From: Gemmata massiliana | GTDB taxonomy: Bacteria > Planctomycetota > Planctomycetia > Gemmatales > Gemmataceae | Assembly (NCBI GenBank): GCA_000531095.1 | Contig: HG799476.1 | Location: forward strand, 10,109-66,920 | Direction of reading: 5' to 3' | Length of the DNA: 56,812 nucleotides | Shown here: positions 36,313 through 46,518 of the stretch, piece after piece | Layout of the letters: each line of letters starts with the position of its first letter | Numbering within the stretch: the stretch's first letter is position 1 | Position numbers and translations under genes: made by a program | The notes under the pieces: generated by a model | Seen by the model: the letters and a program-made list of their open reading frames with translations, nothing else | The model's database searches: none | Told to the model about the DNA's origin: nothing

Positions 36313-36798
36313 GTGAGCACTGCCAACACGAGCGACCTGACCGGTTCCCCGGACGTGAGCCAGTTCCTGACGTTCCGCTTGGGGGACGAGGAATACGGTC
36401 TGGGCATCCTGCGCGTGCAGGAAATCAAAGGGTACTCGAAAATCACCCCGCTGCCCAACACCCCCCGAGAAGTCAAGGGGGTTATGAACTTGCGCGGGGC
36501 CGTGGTCCCGATCATCGACCTGCGCGCCCGGCTCGGGCTGCGCGAGGCCGAGTACACCGTGTTCACGGTCATCGTCGTGGTCACCGTGGGCACCAAGATC
36601 GTGGGCCTGGTCGTGGACGCCGTGTCCGACGTACTCAACGTCGGCGCGAACGAGATGGTCCCGACCCCGGACCTCGGTTCGGGCGTGGACACCTCGTTCC
36701 TCAACGGGATCGCGCGCACCGGCGAGCGCCTCGTCTCGCTCCTCAACATCGACAAACTGGTCGGCGCGTCGGACGTGGGCGCAACCGCTCTCGCGTAA
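36313..36798 (+). CDS. cheW: chemotaxis coupling protein CheW
   Basis: 161 residues from the GTG at 36313. CheW links chemoreceptors to the CheA kinase in the cytoplasm. The CheW fold is visible as FLTFRLGDEEYGLGILRVQEI (first strands), the NTPREVKGVMNLRGAVVPIIDLRARLGL block (typical CheW motif) and the C-terminal AVSDVLNV, ending in a short GERLVSLLNIDKLVG tail. It is followed at about 100 bases by the first of two receptor genes, with which it forms a module. No cheA, cheR or cheB is found in the window. Confidence 0.88.
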   Translation: MSTANTSDLTGSPDVSQFLTFRLGDEEYGLGILRVQEIKGYSKITPLPNTPREVKGVMNLRGAVVPIIDLRARLGLREAEYTVFTVIVVVTVGTKIVGLVVDAVSDVLNVGANEMVPTPDLGSGVDTSFLNGIARTGERLVSLLNIDKLVGASDVGATALA

Positions 36799-36894
36799 CC
36801 GCGCCGTGAAACAGAATCGCCCATTATCTCCCCGCTCGGCCGGTGTACGGCCCGAGGGTACCGTTTAATGTCTTCTTCAACGTGGAACTAACTC

Positions 36895-39219
36895 ATGGCC
36901 AAGTTTAACGACCTCGGGATCGGCACCCGCCTCATCGGGGGATTCTTGCTACTAGCAGTCGCGTGCGCCGCGGTCGGGTTCTGGGGCATCCGGTCCATGA
37001 CCGAGATCAACGCCGCTCTGGAGAACTCGAACGGGAACCTGCTCCCGTCGGTCCGGGCCATCACCGACCTGCGGAGCTCGTTCAGCGCGGTCCAGCGGGC
37101 CGAGCGCGCCATGCTCGTAGCCGCGGGGAACAAGGACGAGGCGACCCGAAGCCAGGCCGCGGGCGCACAAGAAACCGCCTGGACCAAAGCGCGCGAGTCG
37201 CAGAAGCGCTACGAGTCGTTCCCCATGACCGACAAAGAGAAAAAGATCTGGAGCGACTACCTGCCGCGCCTGGAAGAGTTCCGGCGGGACCACGAAGCGA
37301 CGATGGCGGCCCTCAAATCCGGCGACCTCGAAAAGGCCGAGAAGTTATCTCTCGCTTCAGGCCCCAACGCGGCGAAGCTGAGCGCGCTGTTGAACGACCT
37401 CTGCGATCTCCAGGGCGAGATCGCGGAGAGCGAATCCAAGGAAGCCAAGGAGCAGTTCGCGTCGGCCAAAACGACCATGTACGCGGTGATCGGGGGCGCG
37501 GTCCTCCTGGCCGTGGGGCTCGGGATCTTCTTCCGCAACCTGATCGTGAACCCGCTGAACGCGACCGTGAAAGTGCTACAAGCCGTGGCCTCGGGCGACC
37601 TGACTCAAAAAGCAACGGTGACCTCGGTCGACGAGTTCGGGCAGATGGGCGCGGCCCTCAACGCGACCGTCCAGGGCATTCACACCGCGCTCCAACAGGA
37701 CAAGGTGAACTGGGAAGCCGTGGGCAAACAGCGCGCGGAGAACGCGGACTACATCGGCCAGATCATGGCCATCGGGCGCGCCCAGGCGGTGATCGAGTTC
37801 AAGCTCGACGGGACCGTCGTGAGTGCCAACGATAACTTCCTCGCGCTCGCGGGGTACTCGCTCTCCGAGATCCAGGGCCGGCACCACAGTACGCTCGTGG
37901 ACCAGGCCTACGCTTCGAGTTCCGAGCACCGCGATTTCTGGAGCCGGCTGAACCGCGGGGAGTACATCGCGGGCGACTTCAAGCGGATCGGCAAGGGTGG
38001 CAAGGAGGTCTGGTTGCAGGCCTCGTACAACCCGATCCTGGACCTCAATGGCAAACCCTACAAGGTCGTCATGTTCGGCTCCGACGTTACGGCCGCCAAG
38101 AACATGGAACAGAAGGTGAAAGAGGACGCGGCCGAGTTGCAACAGAAGGTCGCGGCGATCACCGTCTCGGTGAGCGCACTGGCCGCGGGCGACTTCACCC
38201 AAGAGGCCCCGGACCTGGGCAACGATACCGTGGGCCAGATGGCCGCCGCACTCAACAAGGCCGTGGTCTCGGTCCGCACCGCGCTCGAAGGGGTGCGCGA
38301 GGTGTCCGAGCAGCTCGCCGACGCTTCGGGCCAACTGTCCGCGGCCAGTGACGAGATTTCGACGGGCGCTCAGGAGCAGGCGAGCAGCCTCGAAGAAACG
38401 GCCAGCACCCTCGAAGAGATCACCGCGACCGTGCGCCAGAACGCGGACAGCGCGCAGCAGGCCCGCCAACTCGCGAGTAGCTCCCGGGACGTCGCCGAGA
38501 AGGGCGGCCAGGTCGTGGGCAACGCGGTCGAAGCGATGAGCGAAATCAATCAGTCGTCGAAGAAGATCGCGGACATCATCACCACGATCGACGAGATCGC
38601 GTTCCAGACCAACCTGCTCGCCCTCAACGCCGCCGTGGAGGCGGCCCGAGCCGGCGAACAGGGCCGCGGGTTCGCGGTGGTGGCGAGCGAAGTTCGGAAC
38701 CTGGCCCAACGGTCGGCCACATCCGCGAAGGAAATTAAGTCGCTGATCGAGGATTCGGTCAAGAAGGTCGATGCGGGCACCGAACTCGTGAACCAGTCCG
38801 GCTCGACGCTGGGCGAGATCGTAACGAGCGTGAAGCGCGTCACCGACATCATCACCGAAATTGCGGCGGCCGGTAAGGAGCAATCGGTAGGGATCGAGCA
38901 GGTCAACAAGGCCGTCACTCAGATGGACACCGTGACCCAGAAGAACGCCTCGCAGACCGAAGAGATGTCGGCGACCGCTCAAACCCTCACGGACCAGGCC
39001 GGACAGCTCCGCGACCTCGTCGCCCGGTTCAAGCTCAGTGAGAACGGGCGCTCCGTTCCGCGCCCGGCGTCCCGGCCCGCTCGCGCGAAGGCCCCGGCGT
39101 CCAAGCCCCGGCCCGCGGTAGCCCGTGCGATGAGCAACGGGCACTCCAACGGTAACGGGAAAGGCCACGCCCACGAACTCGACCGCCTCGGCGGTGACGA
39201 CGGGTTCACCGAGTTCTAA
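36895..39219 (+). CDS. methyl-accepting chemotaxis protein with PAS domain (receptor 1)
   Basis: 774 residues. The N-terminus has a first transmembrane helix ([20 protein letters not shown], about residues 12-31), a periplasmic four-helix-bundle-type domain (30-190), a second helix ([19 protein letters not shown], about 193-211) and HAMP (about 212-275). A PAS fold follows (about 291-400: [28 protein letters not shown]), then a second HAMP-like segment (415-465), then the signalling domain. The hairpin tip is fully conserved ([43 protein letters not shown] in pieces, about 565-608). The C-terminus ends GFTEF. Signals to CheW/CheA from the membrane. Confidence 0.9.
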   Translation: MAKFNDLGIGTRLIGGFLLLAVACAAVGFWGIRSMTEINAALENSNGNLLPSVRAITDLRSSFSAVQRAERAMLVAAGNKDEATRSQAAGAQETAWTKARESQKRYESFPMTDKEKKIWSDYLPRLEEFRRDHEATMAALKSGDLEKAEKLSLASGPNAAKLSALLNDLCDLQGEIAESESKEAKEQFASAKTTMYAVIGGAVLLAVGLGIFFRNLIVNPLNATVKVLQAVASGDLTQKATVTSVDEFGQMGAALNATVQGIHTALQQDKVNWEAVGKQRAENADYIGQIMAIGRAQAVIEFKLDGTVVSANDNFLALAGYSLSEIQGRHHSTLVDQAYASSSEHRDFWSRLNRGEYIAGDFKRIGKGGKEVWLQASYNPILDLNGKPYKVVMFGSDVTAAKNMEQKVKEDAAELQQKVAAITVSVSALAAGDFTQEAPDLGNDTVGQMAAALNKAVVSVRTALEGVREVSEQLADASGQLSAASDEISTGAQEQASSLEETASTLEEITATVRQNADSAQQARQLASSSRDVAEKGGQVVGNAVEAMSEINQSSKKIADIITTIDEIAFQTNLLALNAAVEAARAGEQGRGFAVVASEVRNLAQRSATSAKEIKSLIEDSVKKVDAGTELVNQSGSTLGEIVTSVKRVTDIITEIAAAGKEQSVGIEQVNKAVTQMDTVTQKNASQTEEMSATAQTLTDQAGQLRDLVARFKLSENGRSVPRPASRPARAKAPASKPRPAVARAMSNGHSNGNGKGHAHELDRLGGDDGFTEF

Positions 39220-39480
39220 AAAGTTCCCGCTCGCCTCGTGGTCCGCCAGGAGGCGAGCAGTTCACCTCTCACGTCTCTCTCAGATCGATTCAAAATTCCG
39301 GCGCCGGCACAGATATCTCATTGCATACTTGGATTGTTCGCCCGACGTCCAACCCATGTCCACCTCCGACATTGAATGGTCCGATCGGGCTCCCCGCCCC
39401 TGCACCAACACTTGCTGTGTGACCGGTGAGCGGCCCAGCTCTCATCGCCCCACACGGCGCCTCTCCCAGAGTGCCATGTC

Positions 39481-41838
39481 ATGAACTGGTTTCGCAATCA
39501 AACCGTAATGGCCAAACTCCTCCTCGGGTTCTCGGCCGTTTGTGGGATCGTCGCGGCGAGCGGCGCGCTCGGGTACCGCGGCCTCTCGACGTCGCGCGAG
39601 GGAATGCGGGTTCTGTACGCCGACTACACGGTCGCGGGCACGGACCTGGCCAAAGCGTCCGTCAACCTGGCCCGGTTCCGGAACAACATGGTTTTCGCCG
39701 TGAGCGCGCGCGACCAACAGACGGTGGACCGGATCCTCGGAACCCAGCGCGGCCTGCGCGAGCAGATCACGAGCGGCCTGGACGCCTATGCCGCAACGGA
39801 GCTCCGCGTCTCGCACAGCGGGCGCGACGAGAGGAAAGACCTGGACAAGGTCCGCGCCGGCGTCAAGGCGTACTTCGAGGCCGCGGACCAAACGGCCCAG
39901 GCCCTCCAAAATTACTGGCGCGCCGACACCGACAAGGAGCGCGAGGGCCACAAACAAAAGATGACCGCGGCCATGTTCGCCGCCGGTCCCAGGTTTGAAA
40001 CCGCGACGGCCGCCATCGACGAGCTCGTGCAAACCGTGACCGAAGTGGCCCGGGACATCAACGAGGACGGGAACGCGGCCGCCCGGTCCGCCCAGCAGAC
40101 GCTCATCGGGGGCACGACGTGCGCCGGGCTCGCGAGCATGTTTATCGGGCTCGCACTCGCGCGCGCGATCACCCGGCCCCTCGTTCAGACGGTCGCCGTG
40201 CTGGAAGCGGTCGCGAACGGCGACCTGACCCCGAAGGTCGAGGCCCACAGCCGGGACGAGCTCGGCCGGATGGCCGCGGCCCTGAACGCCACGACGAGCG
40301 GGATCCGAACCGCGCTGGGCCAGGACCGGGTCGACTGGCAGCAGGTCGGTAAGCAGCGCGAGCTGAACGCGGACTACGCGGTCCAGATCGCGGCCATCAG
40401 CCGGTCCCAGGTGGTGATCGAGTTCAAGATGGACGGGACCATCACAAACGCCAACGAGAACTTCCTGCGCACCACCGGCTACGGCCTGTCCGAGATCCAG
40501 GGCCGGCACCACAGCATGTTCGTGGACCGGGGGTACGCGGCCGGCCCCGAGTACCGCGAATTTTGGGCGAAGCTGAACCGGGGCGAACCGATCACGACCG
40601 AGTTCAAGCGGACCAGTAAGGACGGCAAGGAGGTCTGGATCCAGGCCTCGTATAATCCGATCCTGGACCTCAACGGCAAGCCCTACAAGGTCGTCAAATA
40701 CGCCACCGACGTGACCGCGGCCAAGAAGCTCGAACAAAAAGTCAAGAACGACGCGGCCGAGTTGCAGCACAAGGTCGCGGCGATCACCGTCTCGGTGAGC
40801 GCACTGGCCGCGGGCGACTTCACCCAAGAGGCCCCGGACCTGGGCAACGATACCGTGGGCCAGATGGCCGCCGCGCTCAACAAGGCCGTGGTCTCGGTCC
40901 GCACCGCGCTCGAAGGGGTGCGCGAGGTGTCCGAGCAACTCGCCGACGCCTCGGGCCAACTGGCGTCCGCGAGCAACGAGATCTCGACGGGCGCCCAAGA
41001 GCAGGCCTCGAGCCTCGAAGAAACGGCCAGCACCCTCGAAGAGATCACCGCGACCGTGCGCCAGAACTCCGACAGCGCGCAGCAGGCCCGGCAACTCGCG
41101 AGCAACTCCAAGGACATCGCCGAGCGCGGGGGCCAAGTGGTGGGCAACGCGGTCGACGCGATGAGCGAGATCAACCACTCGTCGAAGAAAATTTCCGAAA
41201 TCATCACGACGATCGACGAGATCGCGTTCCAGACGAACCTGCTCGCTCTGAACGCCGCGGTCGAAGCCGCCCGGGCCGGGGAACAGGGGCGCGGGTTCGC
41301 GGTCGTCGCGTCCGAAGTTCGGAACCTCGCTCAGCGCTCCGCGACCGCAGCGAAGGAAATCAAGGCACTGATCGAAGACTCGGTCAAGAAGGTGGACGCG
41401 GGAACCGAACTCGTGAACCGCTCCGGGGCCACGCTCGGTGACATCGTAACGAGCGTGAAGCGCGTGACGGATATCGTCACCGAGATCGCTGCGGCCAGTA
41501 AGGAGCAGTCCACGGGCATCGACCAGGTGAACAAGGCCGTCTCCCAAATGGACTCGGTCACGCAGCGCAACGCCTCCCAAACCGAAGAAGTGTCCGCCAC
41601 GGCCGAGTCCCTCACGGACCAGGCCGGCCAGCTCCGTGACCTCGTCGCCCGGTTCAAACTCGGCGACGAACGCGCCGCGCCGCGCCCGGGGGCCAAACCC
41701 ACTCGGGCCAAGGCCCCCGCAACGAAGCCGCGGTCTGCGGTCACCCGCGCGTTAAACAAGGCGAATTCTAGCGGGACCGGGCGCTCCCACGAACTCGATC
41801 GCCTGGGTAACAACGATGGTGGGTTCACCGAGTTCTAA
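39481..41838 (+). CDS. methyl-accepting chemotaxis protein with PAS domain (receptor 2)
   Basis: 785 residues, a paralogue of the preceding gene with the same order: first helix ([20 protein letters not shown], about residues 10-29), a different periplasmic region (about 30-205), second helix ([20 protein letters not shown], about 209-228), HAMP (229-280), PAS (about 303-405), second HAMP-like segment, signalling domain with the identical tip motif, and a C-terminus ending GGFTEF. Periplasmic domains differ, suggesting different ligands, while the cytoplasmic parts are near-identical. The gap between receptors is 261 bases. A 24-bp palindrome follows the stop. Confidence 0.9.
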   Translation: MNWFRNQTVMAKLLLGFSAVCGIVAASGALGYRGLSTSREGMRVLYADYTVAGTDLAKASVNLARFRNNMVFAVSARDQQTVDRILGTQRGLREQITSGLDAYAATELRVSHSGRDERKDLDKVRAGVKAYFEAADQTAQALQNYWRADTDKEREGHKQKMTAAMFAAGPRFETATAAIDELVQTVTEVARDINEDGNAAARSAQQTLIGGTTCAGLASMFIGLALARAITRPLVQTVAVLEAVANGDLTPKVEAHSRDELGRMAAALNATTSGIRTALGQDRVDWQQVGKQRELNADYAVQIAAISRSQVVIEFKMDGTITNANENFLRTTGYGLSEIQGRHHSMFVDRGYAAGPEYREFWAKLNRGEPITTEFKRTSKDGKEVWIQASYNPILDLNGKPYKVVKYATDVTAAKKLEQKVKNDAAELQHKVAAITVSVSALAAGDFTQEAPDLGNDTVGQMAAALNKAVVSVRTALEGVREVSEQLADASGQLASASNEISTGAQEQASSLEETASTLEEITATVRQNSDSAQQARQLASNSKDIAERGGQVVGNAVDAMSEINHSSKKISEIITTIDEIAFQTNLLALNAAVEAARAGEQGRGFAVVASEVRNLAQRSATAAKEIKALIEDSVKKVDAGTELVNRSGATLGDIVTSVKRVTDIVTEIAAASKEQSTGIDQVNKAVSQMDSVTQRNASQTEEVSATAESLTDQAGQLRDLVARFKLGDERAAPRPGAKPTRAKAPATKPRSAVTRALNKANSSGTGRSHELDRLGNNDGGFTEF

Positions 41839-41844
41839 GCCCGC

Positions 41845-41906
41845 GGTGCGACTAAACGCCGCGAGCGGTCGGGTACCCCCGGCCGCTCGCGGCGTTTAGT
41901 CGCACC
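41845..41906. terminator. 24-bp perfect inverted repeat after receptor 2
   Basis: The arms 41845-41868 and 41883-41906 are exact complements (GGTGCGACTAAACGCCGCGA...), loop 14 bases containing GGGTACCC. It starts seven bases after the stop codon and could end or protect the receptor transcript; no U-tract is present. Confidence 0.65.
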
Positions 41907-42085
41907 CGGCACCGCGCACGAGATCGCGCAACCGAGTGCGCGGTGCGGTAAGAGGAACGCGCCCCGGTAAACCGGGCAACCCGCTCGCCCTGGCAATCTT
42001 ACATTCTGGCGCTTTTCCCAGTCGCGGGCGCGGCGGTTGCGAAGAGTCATGCGGTTCGGATCACGTCCCGGTAAGGAGACCGATC

Positions 42086-42625
42086 ATGTCCCTGGCACAA
42101 ACGCTGCTCGCCCCGGTCGTTGCGATAGCCGTTTCTCTCGGCGGCGCGGCAACCGCGAACCCCGTCGATGAGCACATCCCGGCGCCCGCAATCGGAACCA
42201 CGCAAACGCTCCCGGTATTGTCCCTGTCGCTCGCGGTCGGCGGAACCGGGCGCGAGTCCCAGCGCGCGGTCTACTCACCGCCCCCGGGCTGGTACGTGCG
42301 AAGCCACCGCGTCGTCGCCACCAACCGCTACGGCACGGTGACCTTCGCCGTGAGCACCGTACCCGCGGGGTGGGACTGGCGGTCCGACGAGCAGGCCGCG
42401 TTCGCGGGCAAGTCGAGCGCGAGCGGCGCGGTGAGCGCGTACAAGATCGCCGGAGGCGGTCAGCTCGCCAGCGCACGCGACGCTACGACCACCGACCACC
42501 GCACGGTGGCGTCGAGTCACCACATCCTCGTTCTCGACGCGACCGCACGCGGGTCCGGGTTCCTTCAGAGCGGCAGCGGCGCGGATCTGACCGTGGTGGC
42601 GGAACTCGTTTACTTGGGCAAATGA
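42086..42625 (+). CDS. secreted hypothetical protein
   Basis: 179 residues from the ATG at 42086 (AGGAG seven bases upstream). A signal peptide (MSLAQTLLAPVVAIAVSLGG, likely cleaved after A-T-A) is followed by a beta-rich, serine- and threonine-rich mature part with aromatic strands (PPPGWYVRSHRVV, FAVSTVPAGWDWRS). I recognise no family. Next to the DMFase-beta-like gene, 85 bases downstream, but no shared function can be claimed. Confidence 0.65.
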   Translation: MSLAQTLLAPVVAIAVSLGGAATANPVDEHIPAPAIGTTQTLPVLSLSLAVGGTGRESQRAVYSPPPGWYVRSHRVVATNRYGTVTFAVSTVPAGWDWRSDEQAAFAGKSSASGAVSAYKIAGGGQLASARDATTTDHRTVASSHHILVLDATARGSGFLQSGSGADLTVVAELVYLGK

Positions 42626-42710
42626 GCGCGGCCCCAGAATCGTTTTGCCCAGCGTTCACACTCGTTGGTACACTGCGGTTCTCCCCCCGCTGCCCTTTGG
42701 ACCCACTGCC

Positions 42711-44132
42711 ATGAACGAACCCGTCTCCCGTCGGACCGCGCTGCAAGCCGGTGCCGCGGTCGCGCTCGGTAACTCGCTGCCACGAAAGGCCCGCGCCGCG
42801 CAACCGCCGAAGCGCCCGCTCGTCGAAGCCTACGCGATGCCTCAAAGCTACGTTGCGGGCGAGGACGTGAAGGTGCGGCTCTCGTGTTCCGAAGGGGGGT
42901 ACTGGTACAAGGTCTACCGCCACGGGGCGACGAAAGAGGAGGTCGAGGGCGGGTGCGTCGAGAACCCGCGAGCGCACGACGTCCCCAAGGACGCCTCGTC
43001 CCACGGGTGCCGCTGGCCGGTCGGCCTGACCGTCCGCACCGCGGGGTGGAAGACCGGTTACTACTCCGTGGCGTTCGGGAGCGTGGCGGACCCGGCCGGC
43101 GAACTCGCGAGTGCGTTCTTCGTCCTCCGCCCGAAGCACCCGGGGCGCGACGCGAACATTCTCATCCAGCTCTCGACCAACACCTATAACGCATACACGA
43201 ACTGGAACGGCTACAGCCTCTACTCCTACCACGGCCGGCACAAGGTCCAGGGGCGGCGCGTGTCGTTCGACCGGCCCCAGCACTCGCAATTCCCGCAGTG
43301 GGAAGAGCCGTTCGTGAAGTGGGCCGAGAAAGCCGGCTACGCGCTCGACTACTGCACGAACCTCGATCTCGAGTTCCACCCCGAGTTGCTCAAGAGCTAC
43401 AAGCTCGTGCTCAGCGTCGGGCACGATGAATATTGGTCCGCGCCGATGCGCGACAACCTGGAAGCGTTCATCGGCACCGGCGGGAACGTCGCGTTCTTTA
43501 GTGGGAACACGTGCTGCTGGCAGGTGCGAACGGAAGAAGAGGGGCGCGCGCTCGCGTGCTGGAAGCAGGCCTTCGGCGACGACCCCGTCTACAAGTCGGG
43601 CGACCACAAAACGCTCACGTCGCTCTGGAGCCACTACCTCGTGAACCGCCCGGAGAACCAGCTCACCGGCGTCGGGTTCCTCTGGGGCGGGTACCACCGC
43701 AGTCACGACCAGCTCATGGACGGCAGCGGCGCGTTCACGGCCCACCGGCCCGACCACTGGCTCTTCGCGGGCACGAACCTCAAGCGGGGCGACACGTTCG
43801 GCGCGAAGCTGCCCGGGTACAAGGTCGTGGGCTACGAGTGCGACGGGTGCGAACTCGTTTGGAAAGACGGGCTCCCCTTCCCCACTCACACCGACGGCAC
43901 GCCGAAGAACTTCGAGGTGCTCGCGACCGCCCCCGCCCGCTGGCACCCGGACGACTGCGAGTGGTACGAGAAGTGGCAGAAGGGTCGCGCCGGGAACGCG
44001 GTCGTCGGCACCTACACGCGCGGCGGAACGGTTGTGACCGTCGGCACCACGGATTGGAGTTTCGGGCTGCGCGGGAACGACGCGAACGTCGTCCGCATCA
44101 CCAAAAACGTGTTGGACAAGTTGGGGAAGTGA
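42711..44132 (+). CDS. N,N-dimethylformamidase beta-subunit-like exported protein
   Basis: 473 residues from the ATG at 42711, preferred over an ATG 22 codons earlier. A Tat-type signal (SRRTALQAGAAVALG) leads the sequence, so export is of a folded protein. The family look is given by the segment STNTYNAYTNWNGYSLYSYH, the HDEYWSAPMRD block, the GGNVAFFSGNTCCWQVR block and NVVRITKNVL near the end. Large-subunit DMFases hydrolyse N-alkyl amides. This protein is DMFase-beta-like by pattern only and the substrate is unknown. It is convergent with the flagellar gene. Confidence 0.72.
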   Translation: MNEPVSRRTALQAGAAVALGNSLPRKARAAQPPKRPLVEAYAMPQSYVAGEDVKVRLSCSEGGYWYKVYRHGATKEEVEGGCVENPRAHDVPKDASSHGCRWPVGLTVRTAGWKTGYYSVAFGSVADPAGELASAFFVLRPKHPGRDANILIQLSTNTYNAYTNWNGYSLYSYHGRHKVQGRRVSFDRPQHSQFPQWEEPFVKWAEKAGYALDYCTNLDLEFHPELLKSYKLVLSVGHDEYWSAPMRDNLEAFIGTGGNVAFFSGNTCCWQVRTEEEGRALACWKQAFGDDPVYKSGDHKTLTSLWSHYLVNRPENQLTGVGFLWGGYHRSHDQLMDGSGAFTAHRPDHWLFAGTNLKRGDTFGAKLPGYKVVGYECDGCELVWKDGLPFPTHTDGTPKNFEVLATAPARWHPDDCEWYEKWQKGRAGNAVVGTYTRGGTVVTVGTTDWSFGLRGNDANVVRITKNVLDKLGK

Positions 44133-44140
44133 AAGTTGCG

Positions 44141-44164
44141 CGGGGCGGCGATCACACCGCCCCG
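44141..44164. terminator. short hairpin between convergent genes
   Basis: An 8-bp perfect stem (CGGGGCGG with CCGCCCCG, 44141-44148 and 44157-44164) lies between the ends of the DMFase-beta-like and flagellar genes. Terminator-like, no U-tract. Confidence 0.5.
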
Positions 44165-44177
44165 GTCCTACTGAACA

Positions 44178-44960
44178 CTACTGGATCAGGTCCGCGGTCG
44201 TCTGGAGCACCTGGCTCTCGACCTGGAGCGACTGCGTGTTGAACTGGAACGCTTGCTGGGCGATGACCAGGTTCACGAGTTCCGAGGTGACGTCCACGTT
44301 CGACTGTTCCAGGGAGCCCGAGGTCAGGGTGCCCAGCCCGTTCGTGGTCGGGACGTCGGTCACGCCGTTCCCGGACGCGGGGGTCGCGGTAAAGGTGTTA
44401 TCCCCGAGCCGCAGCAGCCCGCCCGGATTGAGGAACCGCGTGAGCGTGAGCTGCCCAACGACCTGCGTGCTGCCGTTCTCGTTGACCGCGGTCACAACCC
44501 CGTTGGGCGCCACCGAAATGGAGTCGGTGCCTGCCGGGAGCAAAATGCCACCCGCTAACCGGAACCCGTCCGGTGTGACCAACTGACCGGTGTTGTCGAC
44601 GATGAAGTCGCCCGCGCGCGTGTACCCGGTGGTCCCGTCCGGGAGAACCACGGAGAAGAAGCCTTCCCCGTTGATCGCGATATCGAAATTGCCCCTCGAC
44701 TGCTCCAGCCCGCCCTGAGTGAACTGCCCCGTGACCGAATCGACCACGACGCCGTTCCCGATCTGGATGCCCCCGGGCGGCGTGATTCCCGCCGTGCTCG
44801 CCCCGGCCGGCGCCCCAACGTAAAGGAGATCCTGAAACGTGATCTGCGCCGTCTTGTACCCGGGCGTGTTCGAGTTCGCGACGTTGTTGCTGGTCACGTC
44901 GAGGAAACTGGACGCGGCCTGGATGCCGGTACTGCTGGACGAGATGGCGCTGTAAAGCAT
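44178..44960 (-). CDS. flgG: flagellar basal-body rod/hook protein, FlgG family
   Basis: 260 residues. The N-terminus (LYSAISSSSTGIQAASSFLDVTSNNVANSNTPGYKTAQI) is the conserved rod/hook family motif. The middle has the NFDIAINGEGFFSVVLPDG and YTRAGDFIVDNTGQLVTPDGF blocks typical of FlgF/FlgG. The C-terminus has SNVDVTSELVNLVIAQQAFQFNTQSLQV. FlgG is a distal rod protein, FlgE a hook protein; the length favours FlgG. It is a single gene here, with no other flagellar genes nearby, and is divergent from the oxidoreductase gene. It acts in the periplasm/outer envelope. Confidence 0.85.
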   Translation of the reverse strand: MLYSAISSSSTGIQAASSFLDVTSNNVANSNTPGYKTAQITFQDLLYVGAPAGASTAGITPPGGIQIGNGVVVDSVTGQFTQGGLEQSRGNFDIAINGEGFFSVVLPDGTTGYTRAGDFIVDNTGQLVTPDGFRLAGGILLPAGTDSISVAPNGVVTAVNENGSTQVVGQLTLTRFLNPGGLLRLGDNTFTATPASGNGVTDVPTTNGLGTLTSGSLEQSNVDVTSELVNLVIAQQAFQFNTQSLQVESQVLQTTADLIQ

Positions 44961-45149
44961 GGTATCGCTTTGTGTGTTGTGGGACCGCGGCGCCCGTTTC
45001 TGACAGTTTCGGTTCCGCCCGGCCCGAAGCGAAACCCGTTCGCCCCTCGATCCCGCGAACTCGGGCGGTCACGAGCCGACGACCCGAGCAACCGCCCCGA
45101 CTGCTAGAACCCGCCGTTTGGATTTTACCCTCTCTCTCGGAGTCCCGCC

Positions 45150-46460
45150 ATGAACTCCCGCCGCACGTTTCTCAAATCCTCCGCCGTCGCGATAACTTGT
45201 GCCAACGGCACGGGTACCGCGGAAGAACCGGCCCGGAAGGTCGGCCCCGACAAACTCACCATCGCACTCATCGGGTGCGGCGGGATGGGGACGCACCACC
45301 TCAACCTGCTCGCGAAGCACAAGCAACTGAACATCGCCTACGTGTGCGACGTGGACGATACCCGGCAGCGGGCCGCGGCCAAGATCGCCACCGACGCGGG
45401 CCACGCGGTGAAGGCCGAGCGCGACCTGCGCGCGGTCCTCGCGGACAAGGCCGTGAACGCGGTCTGGATCGCCACCCCGGACCACTGGCACGCACCCGGC
45501 GCGATCCTCGCGGCCGACGCGGGCAAGCACGTGTACGTCGAGAAGCCGTGCTCGCACAACGTGCGCGAGGGCCGGCTCCTCGTCGACGCGGCGCAGGGCA
45601 ACAAGGTCCACATTCAGGTGGGCACGCAGTCGCGCAGCACCCCGACCTGCGCCGAAGCGATGAAGCGCCTCCACGACGGCGCGATCGGCGAGGTGCTGGT
45701 CGCAAAGGCGTGGAACAGCCAGTTGCGGCGCAGCCTGGGCAAGGTGAAGCCGACCGAGCCGCCCAAGCACCTCGACTACGAGGCATGGCAGGGACCGGTG
45801 CCGGAAGCGCCGTTCTACTCCAACCGCGTTCACGGTTCCTGGCGGTTCTTCCGGGACTACGGGGCCGGCGACATCGGGAACGACGGCGTCCACGACATTG
45901 ATGTGGGCGTGTGGGGGATGAAGTTCGGCGCGCTCCCGAACCGGGTCGCCGCGCTCGGCGGCAAGTTCTTCTTCGACGACGACCAGGAGTGGCCCGACAC
46001 GCAGTACGTCGTGTGCGAGTACGACGCCGGGAACGGCGGGCCGAAGCCGCGCCAGTTCATCTTCGAGCAGCGCATCTGGTCGCCCTACGTGCAGGAAGAC
46101 TACGAAAACGGGTGCGCGTTCTACGGCACGAAGGGCATGCTAATCATCGGCCACGGGGTCGGCTGGAAGCTGTTCGGCGAGCGCAACAAGCCGCTCGAAG
46201 AAATGAAGGGCCGCGCCGACCTGTCGGCCCACCACCAGAACTTCATTGACGCCTGTCTGAAGGGCGAGAAGCTCGCGGCCCCGGCGAGCGTGGGGCACGT
46301 CTCCGCGGGCATCTGCCACCTCGCGAACATCAGTACCCGGCTCCGGAAGACGATCGAGTTCGACCCGGTGAAAGAGGTCGTCACCAACAGCCCGGACGCG
46401 AACGCCCTGGTCCGGCGTCAGTACCGCCCGAACCACTGGGCCGTACCGAAGGGCGTGTGA
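45150..46460 (+). CDS. Gfo/Idh/MocA family oxidoreductase with Tat signal
   Basis: 436 residues. The start MNSRRTFLKSSAVAI is a twin-arginine signal, so this enzyme is exported in folded form. GxGxxG fold IALIGCGGMGTHHLNLL (about residues 35-51), and the E-K-P motif is intact (YVEKPCSHNVREG). It is about 60 residues longer than the cytoplasmic family member at 1292, due to the signal. Exported family members are abundant in planctomycetes and thought to act on sugars or cyclitols in the periplasm. Substrate unknown. Start chosen by the Tat signal. Confidence 0.88.
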   Translation: MNSRRTFLKSSAVAITCANGTGTAEEPARKVGPDKLTIALIGCGGMGTHHLNLLAKHKQLNIAYVCDVDDTRQRAAAKIATDAGHAVKAERDLRAVLADKAVNAVWIATPDHWHAPGAILAADAGKHVYVEKPCSHNVREGRLLVDAAQGNKVHIQVGTQSRSTPTCAEAMKRLHDGAIGEVLVAKAWNSQLRRSLGKVKPTEPPKHLDYEAWQGPVPEAPFYSNRVHGSWRFFRDYGAGDIGNDGVHDIDVGVWGMKFGALPNRVAALGGKFFFDDDQEWPDTQYVVCEYDAGNGGPKPRQFIFEQRIWSPYVQEDYENGCAFYGTKGMLIIGHGVGWKLFGERNKPLEEMKGRADLSAHHQNFIDACLKGEKLAAPASVGHVSAGICHLANISTRLRKTIEFDPVKEVVTNSPDANALVRRQYRPNHWAVPKGV

Positions 46461-46518
46461 CCGGGCGCGGTGCGCCGGGCGGTTCGAGACAAACGATCCC
46501 GAACCGTCCGCGCGACGT

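Noticed and set aside
37576-41580. Long antisense open frames opposite both chemoreceptors
   Set aside because: They mirror each other because the receptors are paralogues. The translated sequence is histidine/aspartate/glycine-rich and lacks any domain.
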